Source of the DNA: Gilvimarinus chinensis DSM 19667
Lineage (GTDB): Bacteria > Pseudomonadota > Gammaproteobacteria > Pseudomonadales > Cellvibrionaceae
DNA: 64,000 nucleotides
Assembly (NCBI RefSeq): GCF_000377745.1
Contig: NZ_KB898708.1
Location: forward strand, 372,001-436,000
Direction of reading: 5' to 3'
Each line of letters opens with the position of its first letter. Position 1 is the first letter of the stretch. The notes below the pieces were generated by a model. That model was not told where the DNA came from. It searched no databases and worked only from the letters and a program-made list of their open reading frames with translations. Shown one piece after another: positions 17,149 through 25,955 of the stretch. Position numbers and translations under genes: made by a program.

Positions 17149-18179
17149 AATTCGATAGCTCCGTGAGGTATTTGCATAGTGACGCAGTGCAAACTGCCAT
17201 GTTGTTCAATCAAAGGGAGACAATTGATACCTATTATCTCATAGCCTGGAAAAGCTCGACCAATCACAGCAAGCGCCTCCGTGTCTGCCTCATCACTATA
17301 AGTTGGCACAAGCACCGAATCATTTAAGATTAAAAAGTTTGCATAAGTCGCCGGTAAGCGATGCCCATCACTATCAAATATCGGGGCCGGCCAAGGCAAC
17401 CGGTGTAACCGATAAGGCTTGCCATTCGCGTCCGTCAAGGCTTGCAACTGCTGCTCCATTTGATGCAGCTCGTCGTAATGCTCATCATCTGGCGCATCGC
17501 ACCCTACATACACTAAAGCTCCGTCCGGCCCAAGTCGAGCTAAGGTATCTATATGGCTGTCAGTATCATCACCCGCGAGATAGCCACTCTCCAGCCAATT
17601 AATTTTTCTGGCACCTAAATATTCAGTTAACCGTTGCTCGACCCGTTTTTTATCGTCGCCTGGGTTGCGATTTGGATTGAGCAAACAGGCACTGGTAACC
17701 AATAAAGTCCCCACACTATCAATTTCGATAGCGCCGCCTTCTAAGACCCAATCAATAGACTGCATAGCACAACTGAAGACGTCAGCACCGTCTAAATACG
17801 TATTAATTTGGTTATCCAGGCTTGCCTCGAATTTTCCACCCCAGCCATTAAATACAAAGTTCAATAACTTTGTCGACTTGCCATCACTCACGGTTAAAGG
17901 CCCGTGATCACGCGCCCAGGTATCATTGGTTGCGCAAGCAAACAGCTTGTAGCGAGAGGTCGATATGCCTTTTGCTATCAAAAGTCGTTGAATGTGAGAG
18001 TGTATAATCTGGGGGGCGACAATCAATAAGTGGCTGCGCTGAACTATGATATTCGACAGCTCAACATAAACACGCTCTACTCGCTCTAAAATATCCACCC
18101 AGTCTGTGTCAGGGTGCGGCCAAGTCAACATAACAGCCGCCTGCGGCGACCACTCAGGTAGCAAGGTAAATTGAGTCAC
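17145..18179 (-). CDS. aguA: Agmatine deiminase
   Basis: Hydrolyses agmatine to N-carbamoylputrescine and ammonia (pentein fold, peptidylarginine-deiminase-like). 344 residues. The WPHPDTDW N-terminal block, ARDHGPLTV, and the C-terminal QHGSLHCVTMQIP with the nucleophilic Cys are visible, as are the substrate-binding DDTDSHID residues. The start is GTG at 18179. First of the four genes aguA-aguB-GGDEF-bcp; the lipoprotein gene ends 35 bases upstream on the same strand, so a longer operon is possible. No regulator of the pathway is adjacent. Confidence 0.95.
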   Translation of the reverse strand: MTQFTLLPEWSPQAAVMLTWPHPDTDWVDILERVERVYVELSNIIVQRSHLLIVAPQIIHSHIQRLLIAKGISTSRYKLFACATNDTWARDHGPLTVSDGKSTKLLNFVFNGWGGKFEASLDNQINTYLDGADVFSCAMQSIDWVLEGGAIEIDSVGTLLVTSACLLNPNRNPGDDKKRVEQRLTEYLGARKINWLESGYLAGDDTDSHIDTLARLGPDGALVYVGCDAPDDEHYDELHQMEQQLQALTDANGKPYRLHRLPWPAPIFDSDGHRLPATYANFLILNDSVLVPTYSDEADTEALAVIGRAFPGYEIIGINCLPLIEQHGSLHCVTMQIPHGAIEF

Positions 18180-18214
18180 TATTGGCCTCTGTTTTAATGA
18201 AAGGGCTGTAACGG

Positions 18215-18769
18215 TTAATAGACGGTTTCTTGCGCAGGCAAAATCACTTTTTGTGGAGCACTGTCAACTTTTAGCTGCCTGTTAGAGGCTTCAGGTTCGT
18301 CGCCAGCAACCAACAAAATAGCAAACGAGCGTTTACTCAAGCCAGATGACGGGAGCATTTCTACCAATACATTTAAGTGGTGCCGTCCTGAGTGCTTCAC
18401 TCTCACTTGAGTCGGAACTCGGACCAAACCATCAACCACCGCTAGCTGCTGAGTCAGCTCGCCATACACATCAACCGCTTGAGAAGGTTCAAAACTGACG
18501 ATTAAGGACTCCTCTGACCGGGGAACCGCCAGCTGTAGCTCAACCTCCTCAAAACCGTTGCCGGCAACCGTAAACTCAGGCGTTAGCAACTGCACATTCA
18601 AAGAGGGTTTTCCGCGCACCTGCTGACTTGTGCCAGCCGTGTGCACGCTGTGTGAGTGTGAACCGTCCTGTGCGGCACTACTCTTATTTGCCACATCTTG
18701 TTCACCGCAAGCGCAAAGAACCAATACCAGCGCAAGAGATAAGGCACAGCGTTGAATCCGCGTTATCAT
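18215..18769 (-). CDS. Predicted lipoprotein, coupled to the metalloprotease
   Basis: Unrecognised 184-residue protein. The N-terminus ITRIQRCALSLALVLVLCAC is a signal peptide ending in a lipobox-like LCAC with Cys21 as probable lipid anchor. Residues 22-55 are polar and His-rich (HSHSVHTAG), after which a beta-rich domain begins (VQLLTPEFTVAGNGFEEVEL). No catalytic motif is seen. Its ATG overlaps the stop of the metalloprotease gene (ATGA), so the two are made together; a chaperone, inhibitor or surface partner of the protease is an inference. The second half resembles a small immunoglobulin-like fold only by strand pattern. Confidence 0.7.
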   Translation of the reverse strand: MITRIQRCALSLALVLVLCACGEQDVANKSSAAQDGSHSHSVHTAGTSQQVRGKPSLNVQLLTPEFTVAGNGFEEVELQLAVPRSEESLIVSFEPSQAVDVYGELTQQLAVVDGLVRVPTQVRVKHSGRHHLNVLVEMLPSSGLSKRSFAILLVAGDEPEASNRQLKVDSAPQKVILPAQETVY

Positions 18770-20556
18770 GGCTCTGCTCCTACGGCATTTATACTGACAT
18801 CCATACAGGTAGGCTCGTAAAAAGCCGTACCAATATTCGGGTGAGAGGCGTAATCATAAACCGACAAAATGTAATTCTTTTGCGCACTGAGCGCTAGAGT
18901 TTGCTTCTCGCGGCCGATTTCCGAACTAAAACCACCGCCTTCAAGAGAGCCTCGCCAATACAATTCAAAATCTGGGTCCGGTTCATTAACAGGAGTACTC
19001 GCAACCTCAACCTGAATTTCGTACAGCGCTGGAAGCTCTGGCGAAAAACGAATAAACCGGCTGTAACCGAGTTTGTTGTAGTTCGACTCGTACCCCCCAC
19101 CGACCAGACCGTTTTCTTGCGAGCTACACACGCGAAGCGTCTGCCCCACAATCAATTCTTCATACACAGGCAAAGCATTTGGGGTATTGCCGCTATTGCT
19201 CTCGCCTTGCGCAAAGCGGTGCAGGCTATTGATATTTTGCCCAGTCGCCAACTCAGTGAAACGCGGCAAGGAATCGGGGGCTTCTTGAGCCAGTTGTGCA
19301 GTAAACGAGAATACACTGGCAAAAGCATCACTGTTTTCATATCCCGTCGACCCCAGGGTGAAATAGAGCGGCGCCAGTCCTACCTCACTCATCCACTGAT
19401 AAAATACCTGTTGTAATGAGGATTCATTAAACCACCCCCCCTGCTCTACCACACCACGGGCAATATCAAACCCTACCGCTTGGCGCTGACCGGCCCCGAG
19501 GCTGTCTAAGTAAATCGGATCTGATAAGGTGAAGCCAGCAACGGCATTCGCCAGGCCCTCAGAGTAGGCCACCCGCAGATCCAACTTATCATCCTGTCCG
19601 TGGGGCCCACCAATAGAATCTAAACGCCCGCCGACGGCATCTTCAAAAAAGTGCGCCCACTCATGGGCGATAACATGACGGTCATATTCGTCGGTATCAA
19701 AATCGGCAGCCCCAAGAATATACAACGCTTCCCCATCGTAATAACTGGTACCTATATCGCCATTAGAAACCTCACCCACGCTAGGCTTATTATGAATGGA
19801 CCACCGAAACCTAGACACCGGCAACGCTAATTGAGGGTCGAGTGCAAGCACCTGCTGCAGAACCCCCCACGCGGTATCTAGAATTGCAAAGGGCGCAGCA
19901 ACGCGGTCGGAGCCATAACTCGAGCCCGTCCATCCTGAGGGGGCATGTAAATCCCGCACCGAATCCGCATACCCCACACTCAGTAAGCGACCACGCATGG
20001 CATAGAGCGCATTACCTGAGGTGTTATCCTCTACTCGTAAGTGCCACCGTTGATCGCCGGTTCGCCTTGAGCGAGCTTCAACCTCTAACTGCACCTGCTC
20101 TGCGGCGGTAACCTCAAAATGGTAATCACCGGCATCATCCGACTCAACGGAGGCTAGCACCTCCCCAGATGCCGACAATAAATTCACCACCGCCCCCCGA
20201 ATGGGGCGAGACTCTGTAGCGCTGTAATCCAGGCCTTGGGTGGACACAGGCACAAAATCATAGCTGAGCGAGCCAGACAATGTGACCGTCGCTTCAGAGC
20301 TGGCGGTGCTTGAGCTGGACAAGCTGGAAGAGAGAGAAGCCTCTGAACTCACCGACGAGGAGGACGGGCTAGACGATTGTGAGCTGCTCAAACTAGACTC
20401 AGAAGCTTGAGAAGATGAGGGGACATCACTGGAAATAGAGCTTTGCGCCACACTCGATGCAGAGGAGCTATCCGAGCCACCGCCGCCACAGCCCACTAAA
20501 GACACAAGTGCCGTTGCAGCCAGAGTTTGCCCCGCTGAGCGTAAAAACTGCAACAT
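18766..20556 (-). CDS. Surface lipoprotein zinc metalloprotease with poly-Ser linker
   Basis: About 596 residues. A lipoprotein signal ends SLVGC with mature Cys23, followed by Gly4 and a ~60-residue Ser-rich linker (27-88). Then a carboxypeptidase-regulatory-like beta domain (about 90-165: RPIRGAVVNLLSASGEVLAS) and a gluzincin-like domain with HEWAH (298-302) and SEGLAN with the probable third ligand Glu333. A C-terminal beta domain (about 450-590) has three Cys. I chose ATG 20556 (MLQFLRSAG) because GGAG lies seven bases upstream; the longer reading lacks one and spoils the signal. Ser linkers are typical of Cellvibrionaceae secreted enzymes. Substrate unknown. Confidence 0.8.
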   Translation of the reverse strand: MLQFLRSAGQTLAATALVSLVGCGGGGSDSSSASSVAQSSISSDVPSSSQASESSLSSSQSSSPSSSSVSSEASLSSSLSSSSTASSEATVTLSGSLSYDFVPVSTQGLDYSATESRPIRGAVVNLLSASGEVLASVESDDAGDYHFEVTAAEQVQLEVEARSRRTGDQRWHLRVEDNTSGNALYAMRGRLLSVGYADSVRDLHAPSGWTGSSYGSDRVAAPFAILDTAWGVLQQVLALDPQLALPVSRFRWSIHNKPSVGEVSNGDIGTSYYDGEALYILGAADFDTDEYDRHVIAHEWAHFFEDAVGGRLDSIGGPHGQDDKLDLRVAYSEGLANAVAGFTLSDPIYLDSLGAGQRQAVGFDIARGVVEQGGWFNESSLQQVFYQWMSEVGLAPLYFTLGSTGYENSDAFASVFSFTAQLAQEAPDSLPRFTELATGQNINSLHRFAQGESNSGNTPNALPVYEELIVGQTLRVCSSQENGLVGGGYESNYNKLGYSRFIRFSPELPALYEIQVEVASTPVNEPDPDFELYWRGSLEGGGFSSEIGREKQTLALSAQKNYILSVYDYASHPNIGTAFYEPTCMDVSINAVGAEP

Positions 20557-20708
20557 AAGAATTCTCCAAGCCTGGCGGTCAGTCAACATGATTCGCCGCA
20601 AGGATAACCGACACTCGGGGATTAAGCGACCTTAAAACCTCGCTACCGAGAGCTACGGCCATCTGTTAAAGTAACTTACTCTATACCGAACCCGCGCGCG
20701 TTTCTGAT

Positions 20709-21179
20709 ATGTTTAGATTATTACCTGTTTTACTGCTGCTGGGGCTTATCTTCTTTGGCTATTCCTGGTTAAAAAAGCAGCCTTCGCAACAAAAACGTAA
20801 ATCCATCATGCAGCTTTTAGCTGTTCTGCTCATCATCGCACTGGTGTTCTTAGCCCTCACCGGCAGGATTCACTGGCTGGGCGCAGCTCTAGGTGCCCTG
20901 GTAGCACTGGCCAAACCTTTACTCAGCTTACTGCCTCAGATATTACCCTTTTTGCGCGCTAAAAAAACACAAACCAGTGGAGTGATCCAGCCACAGGAAG
21001 CCGCTGAAATTCTGGGGCTTGAACAGGAGCTCGCGGCAGGACGCCTGAATAAAGAATTAATCATTACAGCCCACAAACGCCTAATGCAAAAGGTGCACCC
21101 GGATCGCGGGGGCAATGATTACCTGGCCAGTCGAATCAATCAGGCTAAGGACGTCTTGCTGAAGTCCCTACAGGTCTGA
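20709..21179 (+). CDS. Membrane-anchored J-domain protein
   Basis: 156 residues with two or three N-terminal hydrophobic segments (LLPVLLLLGLIFFGYSWL; LLAVLLIIALVFLALTG; a third around 60-78) and a C-terminal J-domain-like region containing KVHPDRGG (HPD motif, needed to stimulate DnaK ATPase). This is the TIM14/DjlC-like layout, J domain at the C-terminus facing the cytosol. Divergent from the metalloprotease and convergent with cmoM, overlapping its 3' end by 12 bases. The client is unknown. Confidence 0.85.
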   Translation: MFRLLPVLLLLGLIFFGYSWLKKQPSQQKRKSIMQLLAVLLIIALVFLALTGRIHWLGAALGALVALAKPLLSLLPQILPFLRAKKTQTSGVIQPQEAAEILGLEQELAAGRLNKELIITAHKRLMQKVHPDRGGNDYLASRINQAKDVLLKSLQV

Positions 21180-21971
21180 TCGTTTTAGCAGCAGGTGGAT
21201 GTAACGCCCCATATCTCGATAGGGTAATTGACGAGAGTGAGCCAGCTCGAGTTGAATAACGGCATCAGGGTCCGCGGCGCGCAACTGCGGGTCTAAAATG
21301 TAGTCGTGAAACACTCTGATGCCACTGCAACATAGCTGCTGAAACCCGCTCTCGCGGCAAAACTCTCTCACCTGTTCTGGTAACAGCGGATTGATGGGCG
21401 TTAAGCTGCCCCGATACGCCTTGTAATCTTGATTTAGAATTTTTTTGTAATTCGCTCGCAGCAGGTTTTTATACACTAGCGAATGCTGGTTGTAGAAAAT
21501 AACCGACATATAGCCACCGGGCTTTACTTTAGTAAGCAGCCTGGCCAGCAACTCCATAGGCTGCACCACCCATTCCAGCAAAGCATGACAAATAACCACA
21601 TCAAACGGCTCATCCGCCTTTAGCGTTTGCGCTGCTTGGTGCTTAAATTCGACGCGCTGCAGGCACTCTAAATCGTGAGCGCGGTCACGAGCCTTATCCA
21701 GCATTTTTGCTGAAATATCGCACAACATCACACTGTGGCCTGCTGCGGCCAAAGGCAGCGAAAAATGGCCCTGTCCGCCACCAGCGTCCAGTATGCGCAA
21801 ATGGCCGTTTGGGGTGAGAGGAACATAAGGTGCAATAGGCATAAAATCCGCAAAGTCGCGCTGCAATACTGCCAGCCGGATTTGACCCTTCAGGCCTCCG
21901 TAGATATTGCGATTAAAGCGCTCGGCCAAATCGTCGAAGTTTCGATCATCTTGTGTGGTTTGTTTTGGCAT
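21168..21971 (-). CDS. cmoM: tRNA 5-carboxymethoxyuridine methyltransferase CmoM
   Basis: SAM-dependent class I methyltransferase making the methyl ester of cmo5U34 in tRNA. 267 residues. DRNFDDLAERFNRNIYGGLKG is the specific N-terminal block shared with E. coli CmoM (formerly SmtA); RILDAGGGQGHFSLPLA is the SAM-binding motif I and CHALLEWV motif post-II. Its start is 53 bases from the divergent GIY-YIG gene. Confidence 0.92.
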   Translation of the reverse strand: MPKQTTQDDRNFDDLAERFNRNIYGGLKGQIRLAVLQRDFADFMPIAPYVPLTPNGHLRILDAGGGQGHFSLPLAAAGHSVMLCDISAKMLDKARDRAHDLECLQRVEFKHQAAQTLKADEPFDVVICHALLEWVVQPMELLARLLTKVKPGGYMSVIFYNQHSLVYKNLLRANYKKILNQDYKAYRGSLTPINPLLPEQVREFCRESGFQQLCCSGIRVFHDYILDPQLRAADPDAVIQLELAHSRQLPYRDMGRYIHLLLKRSDL

Positions 21972-22024
21972 ACAAGCTCCGGATTATGCTCGCCGTCTGG
22001 CGCGTGCGGCGCTATTATAGCGGG

Positions 22025-22315
22025 ATGTGGTACACCTATATTATCGAATGCGACAACGGCCAGTTATACACCGGCATCACCACCGACGTAGAGCGACGCT
22101 GGCGCGAACACTGCCAGGGCAAAGCGGGCGCCCGTTTTTTTCGCACCAGTGCCCCGCGCAAGCTGTGCCGAGTGGAGCCTTATCAAGATCGCTCCAGTGC
22201 CAGCAAACGCGAAGCGGCAATAAAAAAGCTCAGCCGACCACAAAAGCTCAAGCTGCTAAGCAGCGACTCACCCCTGCCCGTTCCTGCTCTGTCGCCAGCT
22301 TGTCGTGCCCAGTAA
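22025..22315 (+). CDS. GIY-YIG nuclease-superfamily protein (UPF0213)
   Basis: 96 residues. WYTYIIEC and LYTGITTDVERRWREH give the paired YxY/YxG motif and catalytic Arg of the GIY-YIG fold; the downstream basic region (SKREAAIKKLSRPQKLKLL) is typical of the YhbQ-like group. A role in DNA repair or processing is suggested for relatives, not proven. ATG 22025 is used because the upstream in-frame extension covers the divergent promoter space and has no family match. It overlaps the next gene by 11 bases. Confidence 0.85.
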   Translation: MWYTYIIECDNGQLYTGITTDVERRWREHCQGKAGARFFRTSAPRKLCRVEPYQDRSSASKREAAIKKLSRPQKLKLLSSDSPLPVPALSPACRAQ

Positions 22316-22892
22316 ACGTATCCTGTGTCCTCTGTGCGACAGACCCAAGCAACGCTGCCTGTGTCCGTTTATCACACCAACGGACAACCGTACCTTTACC
22401 CTGATTTTGCAGCACCCGGATGAAACGGCTCACGCCAAGAATACCGGCGAACTACTGCACCGTTCGTTAAATCATTCACAGCTGCTGATTGGCGAGCAAT
22501 TTAATCCTGCACAACTCGAAGCCTATTTACAGCAGGCCGTTTTACTTTACCCACCAACCGATGGTGGCCCAGCGGCAAACACGCCCCCCCCCGACCAGCC
22601 GAAAACTCTGATTATTATTGATGCCACTTGGCGTAAAAGCCATAAAATGTTGTTTTTGAACCCCACCCTTGCCAAGCTGCCGCGGTTATCGTTAAGCAAA
22701 GAGTACTCAGGCAATTATCGTATCCGAAAAGCAAAAAATAACTGGCAGCTTTCCACACTGGAAGCAAGTTGTTACGCTTTGCAACAGCTTGAAACGTGTG
22801 AAGCCACCTATCGTCCACTACTGAACCATTTTGATCAATTTATGGACACCCTGGTCGGTTTCGACCCCAACAGAAGTAAACCCATTAACTGA
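22305..22892 (+). CDS. DTW-domain tRNA aminocarboxypropyltransferase
   Basis: 195 residues. Family members transfer the 3-amino-3-carboxypropyl group of SAM to tRNA uridine (acp3U; TapT in E. coli). The zinc-like cysteine cluster CPLCDRPKQRCLCP lies at the N-terminus. The DTW block reads IDATWRKSHKML, and YRIRKAKNNWQLSTLEA is the conserved second half. The start is GTG at 22305, inside the 3' end of the GIY-YIG gene, suggesting coupling. Exact position modified is inferred from family only. Confidence 0.87.
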   Translation: MPSKRILCPLCDRPKQRCLCPFITPTDNRTFTLILQHPDETAHAKNTGELLHRSLNHSQLLIGEQFNPAQLEAYLQQAVLLYPPTDGGPAANTPPPDQPKTLIIIDATWRKSHKMLFLNPTLAKLPRLSLSKEYSGNYRIRKAKNNWQLSTLEASCYALQQLETCEATYRPLLNHFDQFMDTLVGFDPNRSKPIN

Positions 22893-22899
22893 GTAAACT

Positions 22900-25821
22900 A
22901 TGAGCAATACCCACCCCGCTTTTACCCTAGAGCGCAGCGCTCACTTAGACGCCCTGAACCTTCGCGTTGAGCTCTATCGTCACAACCAAACCGGCGCACA
23001 GCACATACACCTGGCATCGGACAACAGCGAAAACGTCTTTTTGGTTGCGCTTCGCACCGTGCCTCAGGACTCAACCGGGGTCGCTCATATCCTTGAACAC
23101 ACGGCCCTCTGCGGCAGTGCCAAATACCCGGTTCGCGACCCGTTTTTTATGATGACCCGGCGCTCACTGAATACCTTTATGAACGCCTTTACCAGCTCCG
23201 ACTGGACCGCCTACCCGTTTGCCAGCCAAAACCGTAAAGACTTTGACAATCTTCTGGATGTGTATCTGGACGCCGTATTTTTTGCCTCGCTCGACAAACT
23301 GGACTTCGCCCAGGAAGGCCATCGACTGGAATTCGCCGAAGCCGACAACCCGCAATCAGAGCTGGTTTATAAAGGTGTTGTTTTCAATGAAATGAAAGGC
23401 GCCATGAGTTCTGTTCCGGCGCAACTGTGGCAAAAGCTCTCCAGCCATTTATTTCCCAGCAACACCTACCACTACAACAGCGGCGGTGATCCCGAACATA
23501 TTCCAGATTTAACCTACGAACAGCTGCAAGCCTTTTATCGCACCCATTATCACCCCAGTAACGCGATTTTTATGACTTACGGCGATATCGATGCCGCAAC
23601 CCATCAGGCGCGTTTCGAAACCCAGGCGCTGAACGGGGTTGAAGCGCTCGACCACGAAATTGCGGTGGCGCCACTCAAACGCCTGCACAGCCCAATTCGT
23701 GTAGAAGACGCTTACCCTCTTGATGCCGACGAGTCAGAAACCAAGGACAACAAAACCCACGTTGTCATCGGCTGGCTGTTGAACAAAGCCACAGATTTGG
23801 AAGCCGCCCTCGAAGCCCACCTAATAGCCAGTGTTTTGCTGGACAACAGTGCATCGCCGCTGCAAAAGGCGTTGGAACAAACCGACCTTGGGCAGGCGCC
23901 CTCACCGCTGTGCGGGTTGGACGACAGCCAATATGAAATGAGTTTTGTCTGCGGTCTTGAAGGCTGCGCGAGCCAATCTACCCTAGAAATCGAGCATTTA
24001 ATTGTTAGTACTCTGGAGCAAGTGGCGCGCGACGGAGTGCCCGCAGCCGCACTCGAATCCTCGTTACATCAACTGGAGCTATCGCAGCGCGAAGTGGGCG
24101 GCGACGGCCTCCCCTATGGCTTGCAGCTGATTATGACAGCTCTCACCGCCGCCACCCACCGTGGCGACCCAATTGCGCAACTGGATTTAGACAGCGCACT
24201 GGCCAGCCTGCGTATAAAAGTAGCGGAGCCCGATTTCGTGCAACGCACTATAAAGAAGCTGTTTTTAGATAACAGCCACAGAGTGACCTTAACACTGCGC
24301 CCTGACACCCAAATGGGCGAGCGTATTCAACAGGCAGAAACAGCTCGTTTAGCCAGCATTAAAAGTGCATTGACTCAAGAGCAATCTGAATCCATCGTAG
24401 CTCAGGCCCAAGCACTGGCAAAGCGTCAGGCGCAAAAAGACGATGACTCAATTTTACCCAAGGTTACCTTACAAGATATTCCCGCCGCCATGCCTTACAC
24501 CGCTGGCACTCAGGAAAGGCTCGGTAATTATCCGCTGCGTTGCTATGGTGTAGGTACCAATGGGCTGGTGTATCAACAGCTGGTAGTACAGCTGCCCGAG
24601 TTAAGTGAGCAGGAACAACAACTGCTGGCAATTTACAGCATGTGCCTTACCGAAGTCGGCCACGGTGATCTGGATTATTTAGCCGTACAACAAAAACAAG
24701 CAGAACTGGTGGGCGCTATCACTGCTCGGGTATCCATTCGCAGTAACGGTACCGACCCACAGGCGACCTCTGCCTATCTAACACTTTCCGCAAAAGCGTT
24801 GACGCGTAATTCACACGCCTGTGCGCAGCTTATCAATGACACCTTCACCCTGGCTCGGTTTGATGAACACGATCGCTTGCGTGAATTGATTGCCCAAGCT
24901 CGCGCCCGCCGCGAACAATCAATCACTGGAAATGGGCACGGTCTTGCCATGACCGCTGCGGCGGCAGGCTTATCGCCTTCGGCCAAACTGTCTCACGAAC
25001 TGGGCGGTCTGGAAGCGATTTCACGGCTCATCGCCTTGGACACCAATAACTCCACAGCAGAGGGACGGGAGCAACTAGCCGAGAATTTACAGCGCTTACA
25101 TATAAAGTTACTGCGGGCACCACGCCAGTTGTTATTAGTGACCGAGCCCGAACAACTAGACGCCAATCGAGAGCAATTAGCCGACGTATGGCAACAGCCC
25201 CCATCCGATCACACCAACCCGCTTACGTTTATTCCAGTAAACCAGCAGATCAAACAAGCGTGGGTTACCAACACGCAAGTTAACTTCTGTGCCAAGGCCT
25301 ATCCAACGGTTGCTTCGGATCATACTGACGCTCCAGCACTCACCGTACTCGCCGGCGTGCTACGCAATGGTTTTTTACATACCCGTATTCGTGAACAGGG
25401 TGGCGCTTACGGTGGTGGAGCCAGCCAAGACAACAACAGCGGCGCTTTTCGATTTTTCTCATACCGAGACCCGCGCTTTGCGGACACCTTTGCCGACTTT
25501 GATAAGTCCATACAATGGGCAATAAACGAACCCATTGAGAGCGATGAAATCGAACAGTCTATCCTCGGCGTAATCAGCAGCATCGACAAGCCCGCCTCTC
25601 CCGCCGGTGAAGCAAAGCAAACCTTCCATGCCGAGCTGTTTGGCCGCAGCCGCGAAAAGCGAGAATCCTTTCGCGCCAGAGTGCTAGACGTCACCGAAGC
25701 AGACCTCAAGCGAGTGGCTAAAACCTACTTACAGCCAGAGCGCGCGAGCCTTGCCGCGGTGATTCCAGGCTCAGCAAAACAGGTCGCGGAAACTATGGGG
25801 CTGGAGATAAAAAACCTGTAA
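22900..25821 (+). CDS. M16 zinc metallopeptidase (presequence-protease type)
   Basis: 973-residue insulinase-family peptidase of the M16C/PreP group: two homologous halves joined to enclose small unfolded peptides. The inverted zinc motif HILEH (near residue 67) lies in GVAHILEHTALCGSAKYPVRDP, and the distal Glu is in YKGVVFNEMKG. The C-terminal half keeps YGGGASQDNNSGAFRFFSYRDP, the R/Y substrate block of PreP. No signal peptide is seen, so cytosolic degradation of oligopeptides is likely. It follows the DTW gene by seven bases. Confidence 0.92.
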   Translation: MSNTHPAFTLERSAHLDALNLRVELYRHNQTGAQHIHLASDNSENVFLVALRTVPQDSTGVAHILEHTALCGSAKYPVRDPFFMMTRRSLNTFMNAFTSSDWTAYPFASQNRKDFDNLLDVYLDAVFFASLDKLDFAQEGHRLEFAEADNPQSELVYKGVVFNEMKGAMSSVPAQLWQKLSSHLFPSNTYHYNSGGDPEHIPDLTYEQLQAFYRTHYHPSNAIFMTYGDIDAATHQARFETQALNGVEALDHEIAVAPLKRLHSPIRVEDAYPLDADESETKDNKTHVVIGWLLNKATDLEAALEAHLIASVLLDNSASPLQKALEQTDLGQAPSPLCGLDDSQYEMSFVCGLEGCASQSTLEIEHLIVSTLEQVARDGVPAAALESSLHQLELSQREVGGDGLPYGLQLIMTALTAATHRGDPIAQLDLDSALASLRIKVAEPDFVQRTIKKLFLDNSHRVTLTLRPDTQMGERIQQAETARLASIKSALTQEQSESIVAQAQALAKRQAQKDDDSILPKVTLQDIPAAMPYTAGTQERLGNYPLRCYGVGTNGLVYQQLVVQLPELSEQEQQLLAIYSMCLTEVGHGDLDYLAVQQKQAELVGAITARVSIRSNGTDPQATSAYLTLSAKALTRNSHACAQLINDTFTLARFDEHDRLRELIAQARARREQSITGNGHGLAMTAAAAGLSPSAKLSHELGGLEAISRLIALDTNNSTAEGREQLAENLQRLHIKLLRAPRQLLLVTEPEQLDANREQLADVWQQPPSDHTNPLTFIPVNQQIKQAWVTNTQVNFCAKAYPTVASDHTDAPALTVLAGVLRNGFLHTRIREQGGAYGGGASQDNNSGAFRFFSYRDPRFADTFADFDKSIQWAINEPIESDEIEQSILGVISSIDKPASPAGEAKQTFHAELFGRSREKRESFRARVLDVTEADLKRVAKTYLQPERASLAAVIPGSAKQVAETMGLEIKNL

Positions 25822-25856
25822 ACTGGCGCAAGTATTAACTCAAGGAAAGACAGAAA

Positions 25857-25943
25857 ATGGCGGCGCCCCAATTACAAAAATACCTATTGGGTCCCGCCAA
25901 CAACAATAACCGATGGAGTAGTATGGCTAACACACCAATGTAA
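25857..25943 (+). CDS. Possible 28-codon leader ORF before the PP2C gene
   Basis: ATG at 25857, eight bases after AAGGAAAG, opens a 28-codon frame (MAAPQLQKYLLGPANN...) ending in TAA 12 bases before the PP2C start. The four consecutive Asn codons near its middle and its position suggest either a small leader peptide or chance. No homology can be claimed. Confidence 0.2.
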   Translation: MAAPQLQKYLLGPANNNNRWSSMANTPM

Positions 25944-25955
25944 GCCATAACCGGG

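Noticed and set aside
20190-20480. A tandem DNA repeat in the Ser-rich linker
   Set aside because: Codons for Ser vary with no fixed unit; it is amino-acid low complexity, not a DNA repeat.
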